Virus record (IMG/VR): IMGVR_UViG_3300048591_000346
Span: 1 to 41,969 of that record
DNA: 41,969 bases
Direction: 5' to 3' (one strand)
Origin: a virus
The position numbers and the translations under genes were made by a program. Below the pieces are notes generated by a model that ran no database searches, was not told the DNA's origin, and saw only the letters and a list, made by a program, of their open reading frames with translations. Below, piece by piece: positions 31,664 through 38,753 of this stretch (position 1 is its first letter; each line of letters opens with the position of its first letter).

Positions 31664-31833
31664 TTGAGGGTTTCCACGAACTCTGCGAGGTGCTCTTCAG
31701 ACAGAGCGATCTGATGGCCGTGGGTGTAGCAGAGGCCGAGTTCTCGGACGCGCTTCCGGAAGACACGCTCGGCCATTCTGACTGGCAATCTCGATAAGCA
31801 TTCGTCCACCGTTAGGTGTGGCTTGTCACTCAT
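31486..31833 (-). CDS. xis: excisionase-like small DNA-binding protein
   Basis: The first 60 residues (Leu-Thr-Val-Asp-Glu-Cys-Leu-Ser-Arg-Leu-Pro ... Phe-Arg-Lys-Arg-Val-Arg-Glu-Leu-Gly-Leu ... Ala-Leu-Ser-Glu-Glu-His-Leu) resemble a winged-helix excisionase or MerR-like domain. The frame runs on to 115 residues, its last 59 codons overlapping the integrase start in another frame. Position directly before int is the usual one for xis. The long tail may be partly shadow of int. Confidence 0.6.
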   Translation of the reverse strand: MSDKPHLTVDECLSRLPVRMAERVFRKRVRELGLCYTHGHQIALSEEHLAEFVETLKCKGSNRHSPQNSVQTAATAGIRAGRIRRSTRMVTSLSTEAGAAVDMLRELSARPNAID

Positions 31834-31834
31834 C

Positions 31835-32104
31835 TCACGTCACCTTGGGGCTGGTGGAGAGCATGCGCTCAAGAGCGCGCAAGGCGTCCTTGGTTCGATC
31901 ATGGTTGAGGCCGGTCAACTTCAGGTCGAACTCTGCGGCCGGGGCACGGTCGGAAAAATGGTAGCCGTTTGGCACTGGCAGGATGGCGTAGCCGGCCTTG
32001 TGGAGCCGCTGCTCTAAACGCTGGGCCGTCTCGTAGGGATCGACGCACTCGCCGGCGAGAGCCGCCTGGATTGCCGTGAAGATGTCTGTTGGCGCGATGG
32101 TCAT
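31835..32104 (-). CDS. 89-residue hypothetical protein
   Basis: ATG at 32104; the stop lies just before the excisionase-like start, and its own start overlaps the upstream gene's stop. Composition is balanced, with an amphipathic helical N-terminus and a basic Arg/Lys C-terminal helix. It is part of the leftward operon before xis. No known motif. Confidence 0.65.
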   Translation of the reverse strand: MTIAPTDIFTAIQAALAGECVDPYETAQRLEQRLHKAGYAILPVPNGYHFSDRAPAAEFDLKLTGLNHDRTKDALRALERMLSTSPKVT

Positions 32105-32430
32105 GCTTCACCTCGCGCCTTGGCGAGAGCGGTTTCGGCGGATTTCCAGACGTCTCGTAATTCGTCAGGAACGACTCCGCCTTCCGCTATCTCCCAATTC
32201 CGATACGAGATACACCCCCGAAGCGCCTCCACTAGATCAGGAGCCGAAGCAATGAGGGTCGCATTCGCCACGCCTTCCGGGTATGGTTCGCATTCTATCT
32301 CTATAACGACCTGGGCAAGGCCGTCATGCCTGCGAGGGCCATCTGGCGATGAGATGCCGATGTAACCTGGGTCGGCTGCGTAACCCGAATCCAGACACCA
32401 TGGCCCTGGCGTATATGCTGCCTTCTTCAT
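32101..32430 (-). CDS. conserved phage protein starting near His/Thr-Pro-Gly-Pro-Trp motif
   Basis: A 109-residue protein. The Tyr-Thr-Pro-Gly-Pro-Trp-Cys start and the Ala-Asn-Ala-Thr-Leu-Ile-Ala-Ser-Ala-Pro-Asp-Leu-Val-Glu-Ala-Leu-Arg segment are characteristic of a widespread phage family with no known function. The C-terminus is helical and ends in a Lys/Ala pattern. ATG at 32430; its stop overlaps the next gene's start. Confidence 0.75.
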   Translation of the reverse strand: MKKAAYTPGPWCLDSGYAADPGYIGISSPDGPRRHDGLAQVVIEIECEPYPEGVANATLIASAPDLVEALRGCISYRNWEIAEGGVVPDELRDVWKSAETALAKARGEA

Positions 32431-32432
32431 GG

Positions 32433-33683
32433 CTATGTCCTCACCGCTTCCCGGTATTTGGCTTCCGGACGGCCGTAACTGGCAGCCACCGCGCCAACTG
32501 GGGTCGAGGCGCCGGGATCGGCGCCAAGTAGAAACTCGCGCCTGCTCCCATCCGGCTCCAGGCTGCCGTTGACCACGTGCAGATACCGATCCGCACCGAC
32601 CTGATAGAGACTCCGCGGCCGGCCGTGTGACGTGTCCTCCGAGATCAGCTTTGCGCCGAGATCCGTCGCAAACCGCTCCGGCCCATGCACATGACCGTAG
32701 ATCTCGATCGCAACGCGCCGGTGCTCCGCGTTGCTGATGGACGTGATCTGTTGCGCGGTCCGCTCATGCCGCAGATCGATGATCCCGGCGGGCACTCTCA
32801 GGCCACGCCACGCATAGATGCTGTAGCCGTCCCGCCAGCGCACCGCGGGGCCGTCATCAGCATGCAAGCGTCGTTGATGATCGAAACAGATGCGTTCGGG
32901 CCGGTCGGAAACGAAGGCGACATCTGGATACAGATAGGCCACTCCGCAGCTCGCAGCATAGGCGCGATACGCGTCGAACTTCGTGGCGGTGTCCTCCCGA
33001 TACGTCACACCGATCTGCCGGCCGAAATCGTAGAAAGCCAACCAGAAATTGTCCCATCCTCCGATGAGCCACGTGTCCTGATGCAACTCGCTATTCGCGA
33101 GCTGGCCCCTGAGCTGGTCCACGAGCTGGTCCACGAGCTGGTCCCAGAGCTGGCCCCCGAGCTGGTCCCAGAGCTGGTCCCTGAGCTGGCCCCCGAGCTG
33201 GTCCCTGAGCTGGTCCCTGAGCTGGCCCCCGAGCTGGCCCCCGAGCTGGTCCCAGAGCTGGTCCCTGAGCTGGCCCCCGAGCTGGTCCCTGAGCTGGTCC
33301 ACGAGCTGGTCCCTGAGCTGGCCCCCGAGCTGGTCCCAGAGCTGGCCCCCGAGCTGGTCCCAGAGCTGGCCCCCGAGCTGGTCCCAGAGCTGGTCCCTGA
33401 GCTGGCCCCTGAGCTGGTCCCAGAGCTGGTCCCTGAGCTGGTCCCCGAGCTGGCCCTCGCCTACTCGCATCAGCCCGCGGGCCATCAGGCACTGCATCGG
33501 GCTTTGCAGCAGGATCGTGTATTTCGGCGCCGCCAATCCGGCGGTTGTGTAGAGGCGGTTGACGGCGTCACGCGCCGCCGCCTCGTCAATGCGATCGGTG
33601 CGCAGCGCATCACGCCGCTGCGCCTCGCGGTAGTCGCGCATTTGCGCCCATTGCTCTGCGCTGAGTGTCTCGATGCGTGCCAT
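32433..33683 (-). CDS. DUF6745-like protein with 30 Gln-Leu tetrapeptide repeats
   Basis: A 416-residue protein from ATG 33683, which overlaps the upstream stop; the longer frame from 33719 is rejected. Residues about 70-195 consist of 30 four-residue units of the form [Arg/Trp/Gly/Val]-[Asp/Gly]-Gln-Leu, encoded by 12-base repeats. After it (about 200-416) comes a domain with Trp-Asp-Asn-Phe-Trp and Arg-Trp-Arg-Asp-Gly-Tyr-Ser-Ile-Tyr-Ala-Trp-Arg-Gly, as in DUF6745 proteins, many of which carry variants of such repeats. Function of the family unknown. Confidence 0.75.
   Translation of the reverse strand: MARIETLSAEQWAQMRDYREAQRRDALRTDRIDEAAARDAVNRLYTTAGLAAPKYTILLQSPMQCLMARGLMRVGEGQLGDQLRDQLWDQLRGQLRDQLWDQLGGQLWDQLGGQLWDQLGGQLRDQLVDQLRDQLGGQLRDQLWDQLGGQLGGQLRDQLRDQLGGQLRDQLWDQLGGQLWDQLVDQLVDQLRGQLANSELHQDTWLIGGWDNFWLAFYDFGRQIGVTYREDTATKFDAYRAYAASCGVAYLYPDVAFVSDRPERICFDHQRRLHADDGPAVRWRDGYSIYAWRGLRVPAGIIDLRHERTAQQITSISNAEHRRVAIEIYGHVHGPERFATDLGAKLISEDTSHGRPRSLYQVGADRYLHVVNGSLEPDGSRREFLLGADPGASTPVGAVAASYGRPEAKYREAVRT
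33091..33470. repeat. 12-base tandem repeat tract in the DUF6745-like gene
   Basis: About 30 copies of a 12-base unit GAGCTGGTCCC(T/A) and variants, reading plus strand, about 370 bases. Variation is confined to positions that change the first and second residue of the encoded tetrapeptide. Copies are near identical, so length change by slippage or recombination is likely. Confidence 0.9.
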
Positions 33684-34144
33684 TAGTCCGCGACCCTCCG
33701 AGCTTCGCCAGCGTCCCATTCCATTTGCCCGCCGACATAAAAACGTCCCGGCGGAATGCGGATTGCATCGTGCTCGTCATGGCGCAGGACAACGGGACCA
33801 CCCTCGACCTCTAGGATGCCGATGGCGAGACGGTCAGTCGTGAGTTCTCCGGCGCGCACCAGCGCCTGTACGGTCGCCGCGGCTCGATAGAGCTTTGCGG
33901 TCGCGACAGGCGCCATGGCCTCCATGTCGCGCGCCAGGCCGTCGTCGCGGAAGGCGACGGTCTGCGGAACGAGCCGGATAGCGTGGTGATGACCTGTGAT
34001 TTCTCCCTCCGCCAAGATCAGCCGGTTTTCGCGCGGCGTGATCTCATCGCTGCGATCTGTGGCAATGTGGTCGGGAACGCGGAACAAGATCACGTCGCCT
34101 TGCAGGGCGTCGCCGTCGGCAGGGTTCCAATCGTGGATTTTCAT
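33683..34144 (-). CDS. conserved protein with His-His-His motif, partner of the DUF6745 gene
   Basis: A 153-residue protein; ATG 34144 follows AAGGA, and the stop overlaps the next start. The centre (Ala-Glu-Gly-Glu-Ile-Thr-Gly-His-His-His-Ala-Ile-Arg) and the later Leu-Arg-His-Asp-Glu-His-Asp-Ala-Ile segment with Pro-Pro-Gly-Arg-Phe-Tyr-Val are typical of a small cupin-like beta protein often found next to DUF6745 genes. His and Glu clusters suggest metal binding. Function unknown. Confidence 0.7.
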   Translation of the reverse strand: MKIHDWNPADGDALQGDVILFRVPDHIATDRSDEITPRENRLILAEGEITGHHHAIRLVPQTVAFRDDGLARDMEAMAPVATAKLYRAAATVQALVRAGELTTDRLAIGILEVEGGPVVLRHDEHDAIRIPPGRFYVGGQMEWDAGEARRVAD

Positions 34145-34184
34145 TGCTGTGTCCTTGGTGTGAAGCTGGATTGAACTCAACGCG

Positions 34185-34502
34185 CTATCGTGTCCCCCAT
34201 GATCGGGAGCGCCGGAATGCACTCGGAACATTGTGTTTGGTGTACGCTCGGCGGGCGTGGCCGGCCTTCGCGTGGTCCTCGGCGGTCTTGGGCGCATGGC
34301 ACCATTCGCAAAGAGGTTGGAGGTTTTCGATTTCGTCTTTGCCGCCATTCTCCAATGCAATGATGTGGTCTGCGTCCCACTTATCCGCCGGGCTCAGCTT
34401 CCTCTTGCAGCAGGCGCAATGGCCGTCCGTGCTGGCAAACACGCGGGCATAATCCATGCCGGTCAGGCGGCGACGGCGATTGTGTTGAAAAGGATTTGTC
34501 AC
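34185..34502 (-). CDS. HNH endonuclease
   Basis: A 105-residue protein. Cys-Ala-Cys-Cys-Lys-Arg-Lys-Leu near residue 30 gives the first metal pair. Asp-Ala-Asp-His-Ile-Ile-Ala-Leu-Glu-Asn-Gly-Gly with Asn-Leu-Gln-Pro-Leu-Cys and Cys-His-Ala-Pro-Lys-Thr forms the catalytic HNH core. The fold is small and complete, like phage HNH proteins that act in packaging or recombination. It is not next to terminase. The plus-strand frames here are shadows. Confidence 0.85.
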   Translation of the reverse strand: MTNPFQHNRRRRLTGMDYARVFASTDGHCACCKRKLSPADKWDADHIIALENGGKDEIENLQPLCEWCHAPKTAEDHAKAGHARRAYTKHNVPSAFRRSRSWGTR

Positions 34503-34948
34503 GCTGCCCTCCCGTGCTCCCTGAGAAGCTGCTCGGGTTCAACGCCGATGATGTTGCGGATCACATCCTCGACGGCATTGTTTAGCGCGCAGAACTCCAG
34601 GTGCGGCATGCGGGCGAACGAAATGGACTTGGGCTTGAAGATCACCAGCGTATCGCGATGCAGTACAGGCATGGCGTAGGAGCCTGCGCCGCGAATGGCC
34701 GCCTCGGCGAGCATCATTGCTCTCTCCTTGCTGATGCCGGAGAGCGGGATTTGAGCCCCGATCTCTCGCCACCCGGCCTTCATCTCGAGATATTTTCGCA
34801 GAGCCTCGATGCTGGTGAATTGGTGCTCGTGGTGCTCGGGCCAGTGCTCCATGGCGGCGGCGATAAGGAGGAAATAGCGGCGGTGCTGATCCAGCGACCT
34901 CGGCTTACCCTTCTTGGGCTCGGCGTATCCGCAGCATGGGCATGTCAT
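34499..34948 (-). CDS. phage protein with Cys pair, DUF1367-like region
   Basis: A 149-residue protein. ATG 34948 has GGAG nine bases upstream; longer frames include non-coding-like sequence. It starts Met-Thr-Cys-Pro-Cys-Cys-Gly-Tyr. The later part (Phe-Lys-Pro-Lys-Ser-Ile-Ser-Phe ... Glu-Phe-Cys-Ala-Leu-Asn-Asn-Ala-Val-Glu-Asp-Val-Ile) resembles DUF1367-type phage recombination-region proteins, by eye. Start of the HNH gene overlaps its stop. Function unknown. Confidence 0.65.
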   Translation of the reverse strand: MTCPCCGYAEPKKGKPRSLDQHRRYFLLIAAAMEHWPEHHEHQFTSIEALRKYLEMKAGWREIGAQIPLSGISKERAMMLAEAAIRGAGSYAMPVLHRDTLVIFKPKSISFARMPHLEFCALNNAVEDVIRNIIGVEPEQLLREHGRAA

Positions 34949-35112
34949 GTCCGGTATCTCCTGCTGTAGCTCGAGAGGCCGAGCACGTAGCGGCGGATGA
35001 ACGCGCGGTCCCGGTCGCAAGCCAGGCCGTGTGCCTTAAGCATGACGAACACGTCCTCGTGGCCGTATCCCTTGCCGGCCATGTCCTTGCAGATCCTGCC
35101 CACCGTGCTCAT
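34945..35112 (-). CDS. 55-residue hypothetical protein
   Basis: ATG 35112 to TGA 34945. It overlaps the start of the downstream gene (four bases) and the stop of the upstream one. Composition (Arg-Ile-Cys-Lys-Asp-Met-Ala-Gly-Lys-Gly-Tyr-Gly-His-Glu-Asp-Val; Arg-Arg-Tyr-Val-Leu-Gly) is typical of short HTH-like phage proteins. The longer frame from 35403 is rejected because it crosses the 95-residue gene. Confidence 0.6.
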   Translation of the reverse strand: MSTVGRICKDMAGKGYGHEDVFVMLKAHGLACDRDRAFIRRYVLGLSSYSRRYRT

Positions 35113-35396
35113 TCGAGTTCCGGGAAGCTCTGCGGGAATTCCACCTTCGCTCCGCACTCTTTCAGGCGCTCCGAGATGCGAGCCCTGGCGGCCGTCAGGT
35201 GCTCGACCTTCTCCCGATAAACCATGGCTGCCCTGTCGCATTCGATCCCCGCTGAAATCACTGCGTTGTTGGCGTCGATGAGTTGGCGCTCGAGCTCGCC
35301 GAGATCCGGCCGAGGCATGCGCACGACGTTGTCCTGCTGCTCGTCCGTCTCGGATGTCCGCACGCCGCGCCACCATGCCTTGGGCTTCTCGGTCAT
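35109..35396 (-). CDS. 95-residue coiled-coil protein
   Basis: ATG at 35396. A basic Trp-Trp-Arg N-terminus is followed by a helical coiled coil (about 28-85) with Glu/Leu/Arg heptads, then a short acidic tail. It sits in the recombination block next to YqaJ, so a role in DNA metabolism is possible. No motif identifies it. Confidence 0.65.
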   Translation of the reverse strand: MTEKPKAWWRGVRTSETDEQQDNVVRMPRPDLGELERQLIDANNAVISAGIECDRAAMVYREKVEHLTAARARISERLKECGAKVEFPQSFPELE

Positions 35397-35399
35397 GGG

Positions 35400-36047
35400 T
35401 CACTCCGCGGCTTGGGCGGCTGGTCTGTACGCAGCAACCAAGCGGTTCACCGTGTCGTCGATCTCAGCAAGGAAGATGCGCACCTCCTTCTCGATGTCGG
35501 CGATGGTGACGGGGCAGCGTTCGATGCGGCGCACGAACAAGCGCATGTCTTCCGGCATCCTTAGATCAAACGAGACGAAGTCGCACCACTGGCGCCCGGT
35601 GCACGCCATCTGCCACATCATCTGGAGGCGGTACTTGCCCGGCACTGCGCCTTCCAGAAGCGTCTCGATGTGTGTCGCCGTGTTTGGGCACTTCACCTCG
35701 ATCAGCCCGTCGTCTCCGATGAGACGATCCGGAGACGCGCCAGCCATTGCGATCGTCGGGTGCGGCACGAACCCAACTGGGGCAGGGTCAGCGCCATGGT
35801 AAAACGCGTAGGCGGCAACGGCCTCGGGCTCCATATCGGTGCCCCATTGCATGGCAGCGTTGGTGTATCTGTCAGCTACGCTGCCGGTCAGCCGTTCGGC
35901 TACGAGCTGCGCCTTGTAGTTGGCGCGGGAGGCGCCCCACCCGGATTCCGTCTTCGCCAGCATGTCGGCGATGCGCGAGGCAGTTACCCGGCCGCAGCGC
36001 GCGGCATGCCATTCGGGCGAGTTTTGCTCAATAGTGGATGCTGACAT
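35400..36047 (-). CDS. YqaJ/lambda-exonuclease-family recombination nuclease
   Basis: The product has 215 residues from ATG 36047. The N-terminus (Ser-Pro-Glu-Trp-His-Ala-Ala-Arg-Cys-Gly-Arg-Val-Thr-Ala-Ser) is the YqaJ box. The active site is visible as Ala-Ser-Pro-Asp107 and Leu-Ile-Glu117-Val-Lys119-Cys-Pro-Asn, the Asp-Glu-x-Lys metal centre. It resects double-strand ends to make 3' tails, working with the ERF annealer two genes upstream. It overlaps the end of the coiled-coil gene by 20 bases. Confidence 0.93.
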   Translation of the reverse strand: MSASTIEQNSPEWHAARCGRVTASRIADMLAKTESGWGASRANYKAQLVAERLTGSVADRYTNAAMQWGTDMEPEAVAAYAFYHGADPAPVGFVPHPTIAMAGASPDRLIGDDGLIEVKCPNTATHIETLLEGAVPGKYRLQMMWQMACTGRQWCDFVSFDLRMPEDMRLFVRRIERCPVTIADIEKEVRIFLAEIDDTVNRLVAAYRPAAQAAE

Positions 36048-37035
36048 TGGGAATCTCCCGCTGTGCAATGAGGGTGATAACGGCCTTGGCCGTATCCTTG
36101 GCGATGCCACCGCGAACAAACGCGTCGAGCGCAGCCTTGTTGATCTTGGCGCGGTGCGCCTTGTCGGCTTCACGACGGGCAGCCGCAGCGCGCTCTTGTT
36201 CGGCCTCCCGCTTTGCCTTGGCTTCCGCCTCGAGCGCGCGGCGCTCCGCTGCCTCGGCTTGCAGCTTGAGCTCAAGCTCTCGCTTCTCTGCGGCGTCACG
36301 CTCGCGCTTGGCGGCGTCATCGGCTGCCTTGCGTTCGGCTTCGGCCTTTGCTTCGGCGTCGCGCTTTGCTTTTTCAGCAGCCTCGCGAGCAATCTGTTCG
36401 TCGCGTTCTTTCTGCTTGCGCTCGGCCTCGGCAGCGCGGAGGCGTGCCAGTTCCGCTTGTTCTGCCTCTCGCTGTTCGGCGCGTTTCAGAGCGTCCCGTA
36501 GCGCCGCCAGGGCCTTATCCTTCAGCTCGGCAGCGGCGCTGACGTATTCGGCGTAGAACTGCTCGGTGATGGCCTCGCGCTCAACCTTGCCAAGGCGCTC
36601 CCGGATCAATGCAGCGGGTCGCTCTGATTGATCGTCGATGACGGCCTGGAATTCTGCCAGCGATGATTTAATCCGCTCGACTCGCTCGTCCTCCGCTGCT
36701 TCCCATGCCGTAAGCGGAGCGCGGACTTCGTCCTTCCATTTGTCCAGCGTGTCACGGATGAGCTTTCGCGTGGCGTCGATCTTCTTCGGAATTTCCTTCT
36801 GCTGATCGGCCAGCTTCCTTCCGGCATCGTCCAGATAGGTCTTGGCGCGAGCGACCTTGTACGCCATCGAGGCGACTGCCTTGCGGCCCTTGTCGCTGCT
36901 GATATCGGGCTCAAAGGCGTCGATTTCTTTGCGGATGCGGTCAAGCAGAGGATCTATCGCTGCTGGCGTCGTGAACAGTTGCAGAGCGCTGCCGGGCTCG
37001 ATCGCCACCAGATCGCTGACGGACACATCGTTCAT
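36028..37035 (-). CDS. long coiled-coil protein between annealer and exonuclease
   Basis: A 335-residue protein. The first 105 residues are a helical domain (Asp-Ile-Ser-Ser-Asp-Lys-Gly-Arg-Lys-Ala ... Asp-Thr-Leu-Asp-Lys-Trp-Lys-Asp). The middle is a very long Ala/Glu/Lys/Arg coiled coil (about 180-300). The end has a short helical motif (Asp-Ala-Phe-Val-Arg-Gly-Gly). Such proteins stand between recombinase and exonuclease genes in many phages. It may hold the pair together; function unproven. Confidence 0.75.
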   Translation of the reverse strand: MNDVSVSDLVAIEPGSALQLFTTPAAIDPLLDRIRKEIDAFEPDISSDKGRKAVASMAYKVARAKTYLDDAGRKLADQQKEIPKKIDATRKLIRDTLDKWKDEVRAPLTAWEAAEDERVERIKSSLAEFQAVIDDQSERPAALIRERLGKVEREAITEQFYAEYVSAAAELKDKALAALRDALKRAEQREAEQAELARLRAAEAERKQKERDEQIAREAAEKAKRDAEAKAEAERKAADDAAKRERDAAEKRELELKLQAEAAERRALEAEAKAKREAEQERAAAARREADKAHRAKINKAALDAFVRGGIAKDTAKAVITLIAQREIPNVSIHY

Positions 37036-37862
37036 TGCACTCTCCGCTTCTTGGCCGACGCCTCGATCGCCTGCATGGCGCTGTCAAACTTCGAGGCCGG
37101 AAGGTCCGTGATCTTCTGGAGCTTGTAGTAGGCGCAGAAGCGGGGAAGCTCGGCGCCGGTGCGCTCGATGGCGGCCTTGATCTGCTCGGCCTGCTCGTCG
37201 GTGATCGTTTCAGCGTCAGTGCCGCCGGCCGAGCGCGCGTCATCGTCGTGCGACGACGCCAGGCCAAGCGCAAGTTTCAGGGTGTACCGCTGCAAATACG
37301 TGGTGGCCGATCCGATCGCCTGGATGGCGTTCTTGTTGCCGCTGTGGTCCTCGGCAGCTTCGAGCGTCGTCTCCTCGGAATGGCCGCGAACGTGCGACAG
37401 AATGCAGGTTACGCTGAGCTTGCTGCCGGCCTGCGCTGATCGGAAACGATAGGCCAGTCCATTCTCTTTGAGCACAGGATCAACCACGGCAGCAATGCCG
37501 GCGAAATCCTCGTGCTGATAACTTGTGCGTCCCTTGGCGCTTGCGTAGTCAACCGTGCGGTTCTTGGAGATCGTGCCGAACTGACCCTTCGCCTTTGCGA
37601 CAGCATCGTTGAATGCCATGACGGCATGCTGACGTTCGACGCGCTCTCTCATGAGCATCAGGCGCTCGAACTTCTCGACGTCCACGCTCGTATCCCGAGC
37701 CGCCCGCTCGATCATGCTGATGAGCGCGGCGCTTTCGCTGGCTACCGCAGTACCAGCACTACCGCCGCCGTTACCGTGATGCACGATGCCGCCAGCACCG
37801 TCACCATTATGACCAGAATTTCCCTGAATTTCTGCGATTGCATTCTGCCCCTGCATATCCAT
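37032..37862 (-). CDS. erf: ERF-family single-strand annealing protein
   Basis: A 276-residue protein. After a Gly/Asn/His-rich disordered first 40 residues comes the ERF core: Asn-Asp-Ala-Val-Ala-Lys-Ala-Lys; Tyr-Gln-His-Glu-Asp; Gly-Ser-Ala-Thr-Thr-Tyr-Leu-Gln-Arg-Tyr at 184-193; and Ser-His-Asp-Asp-Asp-Ala at 204-209, both hallmarks of the family. The C-terminal third is helical. It anneals complementary single strands for recombination or circularisation of the injected genome. P22 also uses Erf. Confidence 0.93.
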   Translation of the reverse strand: MDMQGQNAIAEIQGNSGHNGDGAGGIVHHGNGGGSAGTAVASESAALISMIERAARDTSVDVEKFERLMLMRERVERQHAVMAFNDAVAKAKGQFGTISKNRTVDYASAKGRTSYQHEDFAGIAAVVDPVLKENGLAYRFRSAQAGSKLSVTCILSHVRGHSEETTLEAAEDHSGNKNAIQAIGSATTYLQRYTLKLALGLASSHDDDARSAGGTDAETITDEQAEQIKAAIERTGAELPRFCAYYKLQKITDLPASKFDSAMQAIEASAKKRRVQ

Positions 37863-37865
37863 CTC

Positions 37866-37964
37866 CTATGCCAATAGCGCGATCACGCCGCCGACCGTGA
37901 AACCGAAGAACAACCCAACGAAGAACCCGCAAATCGCGAACATCAGTTGGTCCAAGAGGTACAT
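37866..37964 (-). CDS. 32-residue membrane peptide
   Basis: A 32-residue frame reading Met-Tyr-Leu-Leu-Asp-Gln-Leu-Met, then a Gly/Phe/Val-rich hydrophobic helix to Ala-Leu-Leu-Ala. It starts one base after the stop of the previous tiny gene and ends just before the ERF start. One membrane segment. Overlap-like packing suggests translation. Confidence 0.5.
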   Translation of the reverse strand: MYLLDQLMFAICGFFVGLFFGFTVGGVIALLA

Positions 37965-37965
37965 C

Positions 37966-38058
37966 TCAGCGCTCCATCCACCGGACGAGCATGACGCCGA
38001 GGACGATCGACAACAGCGCGATCAACGCCAGCCATGCCCGAAACTCTAGATCCGTCAC
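37966..38058 (-). CDS. 30-residue membrane peptide
   Basis: Starts with GTG at 38058; the GGAG within array D is a likely ribosome site. It reads Met-Thr-Asp-Leu-Glu-Phe-Arg, a hydrophobic helix (Ala-Leu-Ile-Ala-Leu-Leu-Ser-Ile-Val-Leu-Gly-Val-Met-Leu-Val), then Arg-Trp-Met-Glu-Arg. Probably a one-pass inner-membrane peptide paired with the next one. Confidence 0.45.
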   Translation of the reverse strand: MTDLEFRAWLALIALLSIVLGVMLVRWMER

Positions 38059-38151
38059 GTTCCACTCCGTTCCGGCGGGACTGGCTCCCGTCCGCGTGCT
38101 CGCCAGTCCCGCCGCGATCCCGCTGGCACCCCGCTACGTCCCACCAGCGGG
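38049..38151 (-). repeat. array D: phased GGAAC boxes and two strong inverted repeats
   Basis: On the minus strand GGAAC boxes at plus positions 38059 and 38069 are 10 apart, with GGATC at 38049 in phase and GGGAC-type variants extending to about 38140. Two perfect inverted repeats follow: 12 bases at 38074-38085 with 38102-38113, and 8 bases at 38119-38126 with 38144-38151. Neither has a U-tract. The block separates the 38159 gene from the membrane peptides. Confidence 0.55.
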
Positions 38152-38158
38152 AAACCAG

Positions 38159-38440
38159 TCAAATCCGCACCGGCGCGTAGCCGGGCCAGTGCTCGTTTGG
38201 CATCGTCGATTGCAGCTGCTCGTGCCGCACGTTTGGGCAGTCCATGAGCTGCCGGAACACGCCCTCGGCCAGCGCCCGGCAAATCGGATCGCGATGCGTG
38301 GCGACGCCGCGGTCGTTCATGACGACCTCTTCGCCGTCGGGCAGCTCGATCGTGTCGATCGACCCGCAATCGGCGGTGTAATGGCCGCAGATGGCGCCGA
38401 GCCCGGCGAGTTCGACCTCGTATCCGAAATGTCTTCGCAT
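38159..38440 (-). CDS. 93-residue hypothetical protein
   Basis: ATG 38440 lies seven bases after GGGGC; the longer frame from 38611 covers other genes. The product has a Cys-Gly-His-Tyr pair, a central Glu-Leu-Pro-Asp-Gly-Glu-Glu-Val-Val beta turn and a Cys/Asn-rich C-terminal half. Small soluble protein of the leftward operon, unknown family. Confidence 0.6.
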   Translation of the reverse strand: MRRHFGYEVELAGLGAICGHYTADCGSIDTIELPDGEEVVMNDRGVATHRDPICRALAEGVFRQLMDCPNVRHEQLQSTMPNEHWPGYAPVRI

Positions 38441-38574
38441 TCGTCTGCCCCTTCGTAATCCAGCGCGTTCAGCAATGTTCTGATGTGCCCGCAGGCATGC
38501 TCGCTTATGCAGTAGCCGTTCACGACGCGGCCGCCGCAGAACGGGCACATCACGCGGCCTGTTACTTTGGACAT
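38317..38574 (-). CDS. small zinc-finger protein
   Basis: ATG 38574; the first 50 residues hold Cys-Pro-Phe-Cys-Gly-Gly-Arg and Cys-Ile-Ser-Glu-His-Ala-Cys-Gly-His, a plausible zinc ribbon, with an acidic helical stretch after it. The frame runs on to 38317 in a Ser/Pro-rich tail that overlaps the next gene. The zinc part is convincing; the tail may be partly shadow. Possibly nucleic-acid binding. Confidence 0.6.
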   Translation of the reverse strand: MSKVTGRVMCPFCGGRVVNGYCISEHACGHIRTLLNALDYEGADECEDISDTRSNSPGSAPSAAITPPIAGRSTRSSCPTAKRSS

Positions 38575-38741
38575 TTGAGCGCCACGAGCTCGTGGGCCAT
38601 TTCGGCGGCACGGCGGGCGAGCATGTTGCGCTCCTCGCGGACCTTTTCGAGTTCGAGGCTGGTTCGCTCTCCCCGCTCTAGCAACGAGTGTGTGCGGGCG
38701 CGCTCTAGGCGGAACAGTTCCTCGTAATCATGCTGGGTCAT
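38562..38741 (-). CDS. 59-residue coiled-coil protein
   Basis: ATG 38741 to TAA 38562-38564, overlapping the zinc-finger gene's start. The sequence is Glu/Arg/Leu-rich throughout (Leu-Phe-Arg-Leu-Glu-Arg-Ala-Arg; Leu-Glu-Lys-Val-Arg-Glu-Glu-Arg) and predicts one continuous coiled coil. Close packing with neighbours supports it. Function unknown. Confidence 0.6.
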   Translation of the reverse strand: MTQHDYEELFRLERARTHSLLERGERTSLELEKVREERNMLARRAAEMAHELVALKCPK

Positions 38742-38753
38742 CGGTCGCCCCTA

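Noticed and set aside
33091-33470. CRISPR array
   Set aside because: Units are 12 bases, directly adjacent, in frame with a protein, and there are no spacers or cas genes. The same holds for the hexamer tract.
32685-33686. Plus-strand frame of Glu-Leu-Val-Pro repeats
   Set aside because: Shadow of the 12-base repeats in the DUF6745-like gene, with no ribosome site and no coding-like ends.
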